Origin: Bacillus sp. SD088
Lineage (GTDB): Bacteria; Bacillota; Bacilli; Bacillales; Bacillaceae_C
Direction: 5' to 3'
DNA length: 64,000 nucleotides
Assembly (NCBI RefSeq): GCF_017355205.1
Contig: NZ_JADIJK010000007.1
Location: forward strand, 62,001-126,000
The position numbers and the translations under genes are program-made. Position 1 is the first letter of the stretch. Each line of letters begins with the position of its first letter. The notes beneath the pieces were generated by a model. That model worked only from the letters and a program-made list of their open reading frames with translations. It made no database searches and was not told where the DNA came from. This document shows positions 9,653 through 18,760 of the stretch, piece after piece.

Positions 9653-9904
9653 ATGAAGTATAAAGCAGGCCATCTATCTATTAAAGAAATTAGTTCTGTT
9701 GTAACAAGAGAACTAGCGATTCTGATTTTTGTCCCTTTTACATTTGCTACGGTTTTATTGATTACCGTTCTAATTAACTTACGTAATATGATTGCACCAG
9801 CATTTTACCAGATGACTGCGATTGGTGTGGGGATCTTTTTGCTATTGTTTATTTTAAGCTTTTTTACCATATGCAAAGCATATTTGAAAAAGCTAGTAGA
9901 GTAA
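9653..9904 (+). pseudogene. C-terminal remnant of BceB-type ABC permease
   Basis: An 83-codon frame that resembles the extreme C-terminus of BceB-like antimicrobial-peptide ABC transporter permeases: GHLSIKEISSVVTRELAI (the soluble stretch before the last helices), then two hydrophobic segments and a final AYLKKL. Complete BceB proteins have about 650 residues, so more than 85 percent is missing. No good ribosome binding site precedes the ATG, and no ATPase or sensor kinase genes are beside it. I read it as debris of a lost peptide-resistance module, not a working gene. It could alternatively be a small two-helix membrane protein. Confidence 0.55.
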
Positions 9905-9970
9905 ATCAACTATAATTTATATACCATTTGCAATGATAGAGATGGAGATGATTATAGTTGATTGTTTTTT
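9904..9970 (+). terminator. Long-loop terminator after BceB remnant
   Basis: AATCAACTATAAT (9904-9916) and ATTATAGTTGATT (9951-9963) are perfectly complementary over 13 bp and are followed by GTTTTTT. It probably once ended the transporter operon. Confidence 0.7.
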
Positions 9971-10025
9971 ATGAAAAAGGCGGTCCAACTGTATTCGTCG
10001 CCCTTTTAATCCCTAGCTATTAATC

Positions 10026-10165
10026 CTAGGCCTCTTCAGAAGATCTAAATAAAGACTTATCCGCTATTTTATGCGTAACAAGCATAAGAACGAATCCAAA
10101 GAAAAAATCATTCCGCCAGCAACAAAATTCTTATGCAGGAATAGCCATGTCCTGTAAAAAAACAT
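10026..10165 (-). pseudogene. Possible frameshifted small membrane protein
   Basis: On the minus strand an ATG at 10165 opens MFFYRTWLFLHKNFVAGGMI. After one frame change the reading continues as FFGFVLMLVTHKIADKSLFR and a few more residues to a stop at 10026-10028. Together this looks like a two-segment membrane peptide of about 46 residues with one indel. No relative is recognised. The call rests only on the protein-like quality of both halves. Confidence 0.3.
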
Positions 10166-10282
10166 TTCTATTTTTCATTTTCTTTACAATTAAATTAAAA
10201 ATGTTCACATAGATAGAATCCAAGTTTACAAGCTAAAAAGATGGGTAGATAGGAATTATACATTGGAGAGGGAGGTGTTATT

Positions 10283-10807
10283 ATCAAGTATATTTCTTCG
10301 ATATTTCTTGCTTTGGTTGGGTTCGTACTCTTCGCGGGGGCAGCTGCTGCTGAGAAGCATTATGAAGTACAATCAGGAGATAATGTATATCGTATCTCAC
10401 AAAACTATCAAGTAGATGTAAATGCTATCATTGCGGCAAATCCATCCCTATCGGATCCTACCTATATTAAAACAGGGCAAACAATAAAAATACCAGATAA
10501 ATCTGGAACTCCTTTTACAGTTACAGCTTATACGGCTGGACCTGAATCTACAGGAAAAGAACCTGGTGATCCGGCCTACGGTATAACAGCATCTGGTGAA
10601 GTGGTAGAAGAAGGCAGGACAGTTGCATGTCCACAATCTCTTCCTTTTGGCACGAAAATACATATCCCGAAGTTAAATAAAACATACGTTTGTGAAGACC
10701 GGGGAAGTGCTATTACAAATGGCCATTTGGATATTTATATGGAAGACTTAGACGATGCACTGGAATTTGGAGTACAAGAACTTCAAGCTAAAGTGTGGAC
10801 CTATTAA
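10283..10807 (+). CDS. Secreted LysM and 3D domain cell wall protein
   Basis: About 174 residues: a hydrophobic signal peptide (KYISSIFLALVGFVLFAGAA), one LysM peptidoglycan-binding repeat (HYEVQSGDNVYRISQNYQVD through IKTGQTIKIP), and a C-terminal 3D domain (YTAGPESTGKEPGD through DRGSAITNGHLDIYMED), as in YocH/Sps-type wall proteins. The start is odd: a strong GGAGAGGGAGGTG ends at 10277, but the codons that follow are ATT (10280) and ATC (10283), not ATG. Starting at the TTG at 10313 would remove the positively charged end of the signal peptide. I place the start at ATC 10283, a one-base change from ATG, but ATT 10280 is equally possible. It may be silenced by a start-codon mutation. Confidence 0.75.
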   Translation: MKYISSIFLALVGFVLFAGAAAAEKHYEVQSGDNVYRISQNYQVDVNAIIAANPSLSDPTYIKTGQTIKIPDKSGTPFTVTAYTAGPESTGKEPGDPAYGITASGEVVEEGRTVACPQSLPFGTKIHIPKLNKTYVCEDRGSAITNGHLDIYMEDLDDALEFGVQELQAKVWTY

Positions 10808-10826
10808 ACCTAAGAACCACCACAAC

Positions 10827-10874
10827 AGAAAGTAACCACCTATACACCTCATCTAGGTTGGTTGCTTTCTTTGT
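10827..10874 (+). terminator. Terminator after LysM-3D gene
   Basis: AGAAAGTAACCACC pairs imperfectly with GGTTGGTTGCTTTCT and is followed by TTTGTG. It overlaps the start of the GNAT remnant, whose 5' part was evidently lost here. Confidence 0.65.
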
Positions 10875-10879
10875 GTGTA

Positions 10880-11197
10880 AAAACTTATATATCCTTACCT
10901 GGGCGACGTGATGGATACATCGTTGCCTATAACAATGAAGGATTGCCAATTGGAAACGCCATATTTCGAATCAGTTCTGATGGTCAAACTATGTATCTTA
11001 TAGGTGCTGCTGTTTTACCTGAATATCGTAATAAAGGAGTTTACCATTCGTTATTGCAATATAGGATTAATAAGTCCAAAGAGGAGGGATGTCAGCTTCT
11101 AACCGTACAAGCTCGTGCCCGTACATCATAACCGATACTACGTCGGCTTGGATTTAAAGAGTATTGTAAATTTGAAATGTTCGTTAAAACATTCTAA
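10880..11197 (+). pseudogene. GNAT N-acetyltransferase remnant
   Basis: The frame contains the GNAT acetyl-CoA site (YLIGAAVLPEYRNKGVYHSL) and, after an in-frame TAA at 11129-11131, continues as PILRRLGFKEYCKFEMFVKT to a true stop at 11195-11197. That tail is the standard GNAT C-terminus, so the TAA is a nonsense mutation. The first 50 or so residues are missing because the frame emerges from the terminator of the previous gene. Substrate unknown; not functional. Confidence 0.8.
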
Positions 11198-11340
11198 CTC
11201 TTATAGTTCATACCTCAGTAATTAGTGTTCTCTTCTATCATTTGTATATAATGTCATCCCATTATATACCTTGAGTTTTTTCGGAAACTCCTATTTTAAA
11301 GGATTGCCAAAAGTTATTGGCACTAAGGTACAAAGTTAAT

Positions 11341-12606
11341 TTATTCATGATAATATTCTTCCAACCCAACGATAATACCTTTAACTGCTTCTTCTTGATA
11401 ACGATCTGTTTGGATAAGCTTTTGTTCATCAGGATTGCTGATAAAACCAAGTTCAATGAGTATAGCTTGTTGTTGGTTATCTTTTAAAACTTGAAAACCT
11501 GCTTGTTTCGCTCCACGGTCATTGAGATTTACATGATTCACTACTGATGAATGAACAGCATTTGCGAGCTGGCGATTATCATCATCTCCGCTATAAAAGG
11601 TTTCGATTCCATGAACAGCTTGATCATCCGACGAATTATAATGCAAGCTGATAAATGCATTTGTATTATTGGAATTACTGATTTCAGTCCGTTTTTCTAA
11701 TGAAATGTACGTGTCATCTGCTCTAGTTAATGTAACAGTAGCTCCTTTATTATGTAATTGTCTTTCTAATTTTTTGGCTGTCGAGAGTGTCAATGTTTTT
11801 TCATATACCTCTGATCCGATCGCGCCGGGGTCTTTTCCACCATGGCCCGGGTCAATAACGAAATGATAACCAGCCAGCGAATTTTCGCTAATTTGCTTTG
11901 TTTGAGTATCTTGTTTTTCATCGTTATCTGTAGACTCGATTGTTGATTTTCCATTTTCATCTTTTTTTTGGTCATGTACTGCTTCGGATTCTTCATTTTC
12001 AATTTCCTCTTCAGCTTGTAATGAATCATTTGTTTCATTTTCCTCTGATACCCCGCTATCTATTGATTCATTATCTGTCTCTAGCCAATTTAAGGCAACC
12101 CATGCCTCTTTTCCATCAAAATACGTTTTTCCCCAACCCGATGACTTTTCAAAAATAGTCACTTTATAACCTTTATTCAAATGAGTAATAATCGTTGCAT
12201 CCATATCAGGAGCATTACGTAAATTGAGGACAGATGCTTTAACACGATATAGTTGTCCCTTCTCCGCTGATTCATTCGATGTTGTTTCTACTATATTAGC
12301 TTGATCTTGCTGTTCAGCTTCTGACAATTCTTGTGTATTATTAACTGCTATTAGTTGATATAAGGCAACCCACGCCTCTTTTCCATCAAAATATGTTTTT
12401 CCCCAACTATAAGATTCTTCAAAAATAGTAACTTTTTCATCCTGATCTAATTTAGCAAGAACAGTTGCATCCGGAGCAGGTGCATCCATTAACTCAATGG
12501 TTGCCGAATCGACTTTGTATATTTTTCCATTATCTGCATGAACGTTTGGTAATAAAACAAATAGACCAACAAGAAAAACGATGCTTATCATTATGTTGTA
12601 CTTCAT
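11341..12606 (-). CDS. N-acetylmuramoyl-L-alanine amidase with SH3 domains
   Basis: A secreted 421-residue zinc amidase that would cut the bond between MurNAc and the stem peptide. Order: signal peptide (1-24), bacterial SH3 domain (about 28-88), second SH3 domain (about 118-172) sharing the WGKTYFDGKEAWVAL motif with the first, an acidic low-complexity linker (about 175-245), and an Amidase_3 domain. Zinc ligands and catalytic residues are visible: VIDPGHGG, the Glu in SEVYEKTL, SLHYNS, and the final ILIELGFISN. GGAGG lies 8 bases before the ATG. It stands alone. Similar proteins in bacilli act in wall turnover or spore germination; which applies here cannot be told. Confidence 0.92.
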   Translation of the reverse strand: MKYNIMISIVFLVGLFVLLPNVHADNGKIYKVDSATIELMDAPAPDATVLAKLDQDEKVTIFEESYSWGKTYFDGKEAWVALYQLIAVNNTQELSEAEQQDQANIVETTSNESAEKGQLYRVKASVLNLRNAPDMDATIITHLNKGYKVTIFEKSSGWGKTYFDGKEAWVALNWLETDNESIDSGVSEENETNDSLQAEEEIENEESEAVHDQKKDENGKSTIESTDNDEKQDTQTKQISENSLAGYHFVIDPGHGGKDPGAIGSEVYEKTLTLSTAKKLERQLHNKGATVTLTRADDTYISLEKRTEISNSNNTNAFISLHYNSSDDQAVHGIETFYSGDDDNRQLANAVHSSVVNHVNLNDRGAKQAGFQVLKDNQQQAILIELGFISNPDEQKLIQTDRYQEEAVKGIIVGLEEYYHE

Positions 12607-12619
12607 ATTGGGTAAACCT

Positions 12620-12992
12620 CCGATTTATAGTTTGTTATATTGGCAGGTTTTCCAATAAATTCCAGTATTATACATATTTTTCAAATTTATTTGATTAGAA
12701 GTATCAAAGTCCAACAGACTTTTGTCCATAAAAATCGTGACATAATGAAGTTTTTTCCCAACTGGTAAATTTGATAGTGAAATATCAAACTGTTAATGAC
12801 TGTTCAATGAATTAAATGTGCTGCAGTTATATTTAGCCGCTGCTTTCTTTTGCAGAAATCCCAACTAAAAAAGAATATACCAGTTTAAAACATTTGATTG
12901 GAAATTTAGAATATGCTGGAGAATCCTTGGCGGGACATTCGTTGATTATGACAAAGAAAAACTCTATAATAATCGTCATATTAATGAAATTA
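12620..12992. other. Intergenic stretch with one short coding trace
   Basis: About 370 bases between the divergent amidase and acetyltransferase genes. From about 12845 the plus strand reads FAEIPTKKEYTSLKHLIGNL and a further 20 or so residues without a stop, which looks like a fragment of some protein, but there is no start and I do not recognise it. Otherwise it holds the two promoters, which I cannot place with confidence. Confidence 0.4.
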
Positions 12993-13006
12993 AATGGAGG
13001 ATAACA

Positions 13007-13591
13007 ATGCAAAAAGAAATAGAGCATATTAAAGAAATAACAAAAAATGGTAATGAGTATGACGATATGGATCAATTTGTGGACAGATATAGAAACCGAG
13101 CGCTTAAAGAATGCCGAAAATATAATTTTTTAATCAACTCAGAAAATAAATATGACGTAGACATTTTAAAAAATCTCTTTAATAAAATGGGTGAGAATGT
13201 TTATATAGAGTCCAATTTTAATTGTGAGTTAGGGTTTAATATTTCAATGGGCAATAATATTTACATTAATCATGATATGGTAATTCTTGATTGTAGCGAC
13301 GTAACGATTGGAAATGATGTTTATATAGGTCCAAGAGTCGCTTTATTTTGTGCTAACCATGCAGAAGATCCAATAGATAGAGCTAATCATGTCGTGTATG
13401 CTAAACCAATTCATATTGGCGATAAAGTATGGTTGGGTGGAAATGTTTCTGTTTTACAAGGGGTTTCCATAGGAGAAAATTCTATTATCGGTGCAGGGAG
13501 TGTAGTAACAAAAGATATTCCGCCTAACGTTATCGCTGCTGGAAATCCATGTAAAGTTATTCGTCCAATAAGAGAAAAAGATAGAAATTAA
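13007..13591 (+). CDS. Maltose/galactoside-type O-acetyltransferase
   Basis: A 194-residue member of the left-handed beta-helix sugar O-acetyltransferase group (Maa/LacA/NodL). The N-terminal mac-like helical section (DQFVDRYRNRALKECRKYNF) is followed by hexapeptide repeats: FNISMGNNIYINHDMVILDC, VTIGNDVYIGPRVALFCANH (the catalytic-type His in ANH), and IHIGDKVWLGGNVSVLQGVS, ending in AAGNPCKVIRPI. GGAGG precedes the ATG. It is monocistronic with its own terminator. The acceptor sugar is not known; relatives acetylate maltose, glucose or galactosides with acetyl-CoA. Confidence 0.88.
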   Translation: MQKEIEHIKEITKNGNEYDDMDQFVDRYRNRALKECRKYNFLINSENKYDVDILKNLFNKMGENVYIESNFNCELGFNISMGNNIYINHDMVILDCSDVTIGNDVYIGPRVALFCANHAEDPIDRANHVVYAKPIHIGDKVWLGGNVSVLQGVSIGENSIIGAGSVVTKDIPPNVIAAGNPCKVIRPIREKDRN

Positions 13592-13662
13592 ATAAAAAAG
13601 ATGAATGAAACAAAGAATAGTTAAAATTATACTGCTTTTTGAAAAAAATTAATTATAATTGT

Positions 13663-13705
13663 AAAGTGACTTTTGAAGGATTTATGCCACTAAAAGTCAC
13701 TTTTT
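13663..13705 (+). terminator. Terminator after sugar acetyltransferase
   Basis: AAAGTGACTTTT (13663-13674) pairs with AAAAGTCACTTT (13692-13703), continuing into TT. Clear rho-independent structure. Confidence 0.8.
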
Positions 13706-13807
13706 ATGTGTCTAATTTAAACAACAAAATGTAGCAGAAAGAAAAGAGACGTATGAGTTATTAAAAGCTGAGAAAGAAGTATTGAAAAAGATAAAACATC
13801 CAAGGAT

Positions 13808-13848
13808 TTGACACCTGATTTTTATTACGATACGATTCGTATCGTAAT
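13808..13848 (+). promoter_or_regulatory. Promoter and perfect operator of the second TetR locus
   Basis: TTGACA (13808-13813), 17 bases, TACGAT (13831-13836). The -10 element lies inside a perfect palindrome of 12 bp arms with one central base (ATTACGATACGA T TCGTATCGTAAT, 13824-13848), the typical place for a self-repressing TetR protein to bind. The control site has survived although both genes behind it are broken. Confidence 0.8.
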
Positions 13849-13870
13849 GTAAAGGTGGGTGTTTTTTTAT

Positions 13871-14107
13871 ATGAAGAAAATATCAGATTACACACAGCAA
13901 AATGTGGGGCGTCCACGTAGTCAAGAGGCACATCAAGCTATATTGTCTGCAACGCGATCACTTATGCTGGAGGATGGGGTTGCAAAACTAAGAATCGAAA
14001 AAGTAGCAGAAAATGCAGGCGTAGGGAAAACAACCATTTATAGGAGGTGGAAAACAAAAGAGGCGTTAGTTAATTGTTTTGTAGCAAGTTTCCTAAGTAC
14101 ACAATAG
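13871..14107 (+). pseudogene. TetR family regulator, DNA-binding domain only
   Basis: 78 codons starting at ATG 13871 (AAAGGTGGG upstream) give a complete TetR helix-turn-helix domain: GRPRSQEAHQAILSATRSLM, then VAENAGVGKTTIYRRWKTKE. The frame stops just after the fourth helix (VASFLSTQ), while TetR proteins need about 110 more residues for the dimer and ligand domain. The lost part has been replaced by the start region of a hydrolase gene 15 bases on. It might still make a DNA-binding peptide, but it cannot dimerise in the usual way. Confidence 0.8.
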
Positions 14108-14122
14108 GTTGGAGGAGATTTA

Positions 14123-15319
14123 ATGAGTTTTGAAGAGGGAAGAAGTGGTGTTCGTCCTTATTTATTTCAGGACTAGGAAATGGACTTTCAATTAATGTGT
14201 ACATTAGCAACAATGAGCGAGGGAGGAGCGGAAATTGGAGAAATTTTACAGGTTGTTCAAAATACAGAAGATGGAAATATTTACAGTTTTGCGAATGCTT
14301 GGTCTAAGATTGCAGAAACAGTAGAGTATTGCGAATCAGGTACAGCGAGAACAAAATAGACGATCCGCTGGCTTGTTAAATCTACGTGCGGCTAGCTATT
14401 ATCGCTCTGCTATGGGAATATTATCTCCAAATCATCCAGATCATCAGCGGTATTGGGAACAATCTCGCATAAAATTCGAAAAAGCATGTGACCTATTAGA
14501 TGAACCCTTTGTAAAACTAGATGTCTCTTATAAAGAAGGAATTCTTCCCTGTTACCTATTTACATCGCGGAGTAAAAAGTCATCCAACCCTACGCTCATC
14601 GTAGCTACGGGGGGAGAAGGAACAGCTATGGAAATGCACTTGTGGATTGGGAGAGAATGTATTCGTCGTGGTTATAATGTTTTACTGTTTGAAGGACCGC
14701 ATAACCCAGGTTCGTATTATCTGTCAGGATTATCATTAGAAAAACCGGAGAATTGTGAAAAGTCCGTGTCTTCAGTGATTGATCAATTAGAAGCATTTGA
14801 TCAAATTGATCCTAAAAAAATAGCGATAACAGGTTATAGTTTTGGGGGCTATATTGCGATTCGTGCCGCGGCTTATGATACTCGAATTCAAGCATTAATA
14901 CCAAATTCTCCTTTACGTAGTTTGCATATCTATTGGGCACTGTTTTAACAGTGGAAGTGCAGCAATTACCTTCTGAAACGCTTGATCAAATAATATCTGA
15001 AGGTGAAAAAGCAATTATGGATGTGGCAATGAGGTCTTTTGGTGTTCAATCATTACATGAATTAATGGCCAAACTTGATCATTTCTGCATTAACGGATTG
15101 GAAGAAAAAATCGTTTGCCCTACTTTATCATTAACTGGTGAAGAAGATGGAGATGAGGTTATCAATCAAGCGCAGCAATTCCATGGAAATATTGCTTCTT
15201 TCAAAAAACTTCTCAAGATATTTTCGGTCGATGAAGGTGCCGCTGCTCATTGTCAAGTAAAGCCAAGTGTCAGTAGAGCACCCACACATAAAGAACCAGA
15301 CACCCATTCAATCGTATGA
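14123..15319 (+). pseudogene. Alpha/beta hydrolase (DPH/FrsA-like), broken
   Basis: An ATG at 14123 with GGAGGAG before it opens a hydrolase of the 2,6-dihydropseudooxynicotine hydrolase/FrsA-like group. Defects: an in-frame TAG at 14174-14176, a frame change near 14340-14360, and another near 14930. Between them the protein reads well: RSAGLLNLRAASYYRSAMGI, VATGGEGTAMEMHLWIG, FEGPHNPGSY, the nucleophile elbow GYSFGGY, and finally CPTLSLTGEEDGDEV and DEGAAAHCQV with the triad Asp and His regions. The original protein would have had about 380 residues. It followed a TetR gene with a matched operator, so it was probably an inducible detoxification enzyme. Now inactive. Confidence 0.85.
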
Positions 15320-15736
15320 TGTATGATGCAAAAAATAGAATGATAGATAGGTAGTGCGATAGATGGTATCGACCTCCAAATTTTTATTACAGAGCCATGC
15401 CAGATAATTAGCAGTCGAACCTATGAATTACAGGACCAACGGAAAGAATGATTAGTACAGTTCGGAAGGTAGAAGGGCGCTGGACTCATTCGTTCTTCAT
15501 AATGATGATTATTTGTTCAATAAGGTATATTATTAAGATATATAAAGATTCGGACTAATATGATATAAACTAAAAAATCAGAGGTATTATACAATAACAG
15601 TAGATGGGGATTTTTACGTTAGAAGCTACCAGGAGCAAGACTGGGATTCAGTAGTACTATTATATAAAAAATTGATCAAACACGAAGAAAATGTGATCTA
15701 TTGGTGGTCTGGCCCTTATACATAGACATTTTCCAC
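15320..15736. other. Intergenic stretch with a short GNAT-like remnant
   Basis: Mostly non-coding. From 15594 to 15725 the plus strand reads DGDFYVRSYQEQDWDSVVLL, then YKKLIKHEENVIYWWSGPYT and a stop at 15723-15725, about 42 codons without a usable start. The opening resembles the N-terminus of GNAT acetyltransferases, but it is too short to be sure. The rest of the interval shows nothing I can support. Confidence 0.45.
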
Positions 15737-15765
15737 TTGCAATCACAAACATTCGTTTCTATAAT
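15737..15765 (+). promoter_or_regulatory. SOS-like promoter of the endonuclease gene
   Basis: TTGCAA (15737-15742), exactly 17 bases, TATAAT (15760-15765). The spacer contains CAAACATTCGTTTC (15746-15759), which matches the Bacillus LexA consensus CGAACRNRYGTTYC at 12 of 14 positions and sits in the same position as the LexA box of uvrX in this window. LexA control is inferred. Confidence 0.6.
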
Positions 15766-15775
15766 AGGTATATAG

Positions 15776-16609
<834 letters not shown>

Positions 16610-16633
16610 AATAATATATTAGGAGTGTTTAAA

Positions 16634-17005
16634 ATGTGGAAATTAGTGAATGGAGAATTAATTCATACTACTGATAATACTAGGGTTAAATTTAGAACTA
16701 ACATAAGCAAAAATATTTTGACTCAATTAGAACATTTGGCGTTGGAAAATGACACTCATATCAATTATCTTATCGAAAATGGTTTAGAAAATCTTTTAGC
16801 TAAAGGAACCATTGTGTTTGAGAAAAAAACGAGACCTAAAGATAGAATTCAATTTAAGACTACTTATAATAAAGATTTATTAGAACAAGTTAAAGAATTT
16901 GCTAAAAACCATAAACTATTTATTAATGATATTATTGAAAGTAGTGTTCAATATGTTGATCTTGGAAATGTAAAAAAAACAAGTTATAAACATAGGGTAG
17001 AGTGA
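16634..17005 (+). CDS. Tandem ribbon-helix-helix-like small protein
   Basis: 123 residues behind AGGAG (16621-16625). The protein is an internal duplication: RVKFRTNISKNILTQLEHLA with DTHINYLIENGLENL is repeated as RIQFKTTYNKDLLEQVKEFA with KLFINDIIESSVQYV. Each unit has the beta strand plus two helices pattern of CopG/Arc ribbon-helix-helix domains, so one chain could form an Arc-like pseudo-dimer that binds DNA. I do not know a named family function; similar proteins in bacilli have been labelled rRNA methyltransferase without visible support. It is probably co-transcribed with the LAGLIDADG gene before it and could regulate it. Confidence 0.65.
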   Translation: MWKLVNGELIHTTDNTRVKFRTNISKNILTQLEHLALENDTHINYLIENGLENLLAKGTIVFEKKTRPKDRIQFKTTYNKDLLEQVKEFAKNHKLFINDIIESSVQYVDLGNVKKTSYKHRVE

Positions 17006-17137
17006 TATTTACCTTCTCAAAATAACGCCCCGAACATAATATATATTATCGGAAGTTAACTGCATATCAATATTTACAGTCTCAATGCAAAAGTATACTC
17101 CTAATAGTGAGACAAAATGAGATTTTTTACTACACGA

Positions 17138-17168
17138 AAATAAAAACCGGATTTTCAATATCCGGTTT
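17138..17168 (-). terminator. Terminator of staygreen-like gene
   Basis: AAACCGGAT (17144-17152) pairs with ATCCGGTTT (17160-17168). Read on the minus strand it ends in TTTTTA just after the stop of the gene at 17177. Confidence 0.7.
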
Positions 17169-17176
17169 ACTGTTTA

Positions 17177-17638
17177 CTAAAGCTTATACTCAACTTTTTC
17201 ATTTAACATATATTTTCGTGGTGTTCCAAAATTTTCTATTTTTATTAATTGTGAATGGTTATCGTATAATTCAATTAATATCGGTGCATCTATTAACCAT
17301 GGCACATGCTGAAATAAATAATAATCTGACTTTATAATAAGTGTTAGTATGTGCCTAATGTTATTTTTCCATTGTTTGCTATTTATCTCTTTAAATGTTT
17401 CCTCGAAATAATTTATTTTCCCTGTAAGAACGTATTCGCCTAATTTGGGCTTCCATTCCAGTACGAATGGTTGCTCATTTTTATCCAAACAACACTGATT
17501 CGAAGAAATACCAATGGTTAAAATCCGATTTGCACCGAATAGCGGTTCCATTATATATTGTCGTCCATCCACAGGAGCGAAATTCGTTGCTGGAGGAACA
17601 ATGATCACAGTAAGCTGATCTACCTGTAGCTTTTCCAT
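17177..17638 (-). CDS. Staygreen-like family protein
   Basis: 153 residues resembling the bacterial branch of the staygreen family (plant chlorophyll Mg-dechelatases and their bacterial relatives): LTVIIVPPATNFAPVDGRQY near the N-terminus, LTIG, and LGEYVLTGKI. The plant-type YTLTHSD segment is diverged here (YIMEPLFGANRILTIG). Bacilli make no chlorophyll, so the substrate is unknown; metal removal from tetrapyrroles has been shown for some bacterial homologues, and I infer nothing further. Start at ATG 17638 with a GGGGGAG before it. Monocistronic, with terminator downstream. Confidence 0.6.
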   Translation of the reverse strand: MEKLQVDQLTVIIVPPATNFAPVDGRQYIMEPLFGANRILTIGISSNQCCLDKNEQPFVLEWKPKLGEYVLTGKINYFEETFKEINSKQWKNNIRHILTLIIKSDYYLFQHVPWLIDAPILIELYDNHSQLIKIENFGTPRKYMLNEKVEYKL

Positions 17639-17745
17639 TTTCTAACTCCCCCTCATATTTTGTTACTTTATTGTATGAAAAAAGCCTATGATGGGTGAAT
17701 GTTTAGGTTAAATCGTTTAACGTCTCTCTGGATATCATCATACAA

Positions 17746-17781
17746 CTAAAAAAAGATGAAACCAAGGAATGATTTCATCTT
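17746..17781 (-). terminator. Terminator of the arginine operon
   Basis: On the minus strand AAGATGAAA, a loop and TTTCATCTT are followed by TTTTTT, 28 bases after the argF stop. Strong rho-independent terminator. Confidence 0.88.
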
Positions 17782-17808
17782 GAAAAAGTTGACCGTAAGG
17801 CTTTGTTT

Positions 17809-18756
17809 TTACTCTCCCATCAAAGCAACCATCAACGCTTTTTGCGCATGTAAGCGATTCTCTGCTTCATCAAAGACAAAAGATTGAGGACCATCAATCA
17901 CCTCTGCTGTTACCTCTTGCCCTCTTTTTGCAGGTAAACAATGAAGAAATATCGCTGCTTTATCTGCGTATGTCATAAGCTCACTATTTACTTGATAAGA
18001 TTGGAAAGTTTTTAAACGCACTGCCTCTTCCTCTTCCCATCCCATGCTTGTCCAAACATCCGTATACACGGCATCAGCATGTTGCACTGCTTCTCTAGGG
18101 TCATTTGTGACAAGCAGACTAGCCCCAGTCTCTTTGGTGATATTTGTTGCTAAATCAATTATTTCTTGTTTTGGCTCGTATCCTTTTGGAGAAGCGATCG
18201 AACAATCAACCCCAAGCTTAGCACAGGCGATCATTAATGAGTGGGCCATATTGTTTCCATCACCGATATAAGTAAGTTTCTGGCCTTTTAGTTCACCCTT
18301 TACTTCATATAATGTCATTAAGTCGGCTAATGCTTGGCATGGATGGAAATCATCTGTCAAAGCATTGATAACTGGCACATCAGAATGTGCAGCTAATTCC
18401 TTTACACCAGCATGCTCATAAGAACGAATCATAATGCCATCAACATAACGGGATAAAACCTTAGCCGTATCAGCTATCGTTTCTCCTCTTCCTAATTGGA
18501 TATCATTACTGCTTAAAAATAAAGCATGGCCGCCTAGTTGATTCATCCCTACTTCAAAGGAAACGCGCGTTCTCGTTGAAGATTTTTCAAAAATCATCCC
18601 CAATGTTTTTCCTTTCAAGTAGTGATGGGGAATCCCTTCCTTTTGTAATTTCTTTAACTCAATCGCATTTTCAATTAATTGCGTAATTTCCGCTGGAGAG
18701 AAATCAGCAAGTGTTAGAAAATCTCTCCCTTTTAACGAATTGACTGTGTTTTCCAT
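17809..18756 (-). CDS. argF: Ornithine carbamoyltransferase
   Basis: Joins carbamoyl phosphate and ornithine to give citrulline, in the cytosol. The 315-residue product has the carbamoyl-phosphate motif EKSSTRTRVSFEVG, the HPCQALADLMT motif, and the ornithine-site HCLPAKRGQEV. The ATG at 18756 follows AGAAGGTGATG and lies 4 bases beyond the carB stop; an in-frame start at 18798 would overlap carB and adds non-homologous residues. It is the last gene of argCJBD-carAB-argF and is directly downstream of the enzyme that makes its carbamoyl phosphate, which may favour substrate transfer. Confidence 0.97.
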   Translation of the reverse strand: MENTVNSLKGRDFLTLADFSPAEITQLIENAIELKKLQKEGIPHHYLKGKTLGMIFEKSSTRTRVSFEVGMNQLGGHALFLSSNDIQLGRGETIADTAKVLSRYVDGIMIRSYEHAGVKELAAHSDVPVINALTDDFHPCQALADLMTLYEVKGELKGQKLTYIGDGNNMAHSLMIACAKLGVDCSIASPKGYEPKQEIIDLATNITKETGASLLVTNDPREAVQHADAVYTDVWTSMGWEEEEAVRLKTFQSYQVNSELMTYADKAAIFLHCLPAKRGQEVTAEVIDGPQSFVFDEAENRLHAQKALMVALMGE

Positions 18757-18760
18757 TACA

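Noticed and set aside
10448-10663. Minus-strand frame inside the LysM-3D gene
   Set aside because: Shadow of a gene with clear LysM and 3D domains on the other strand.
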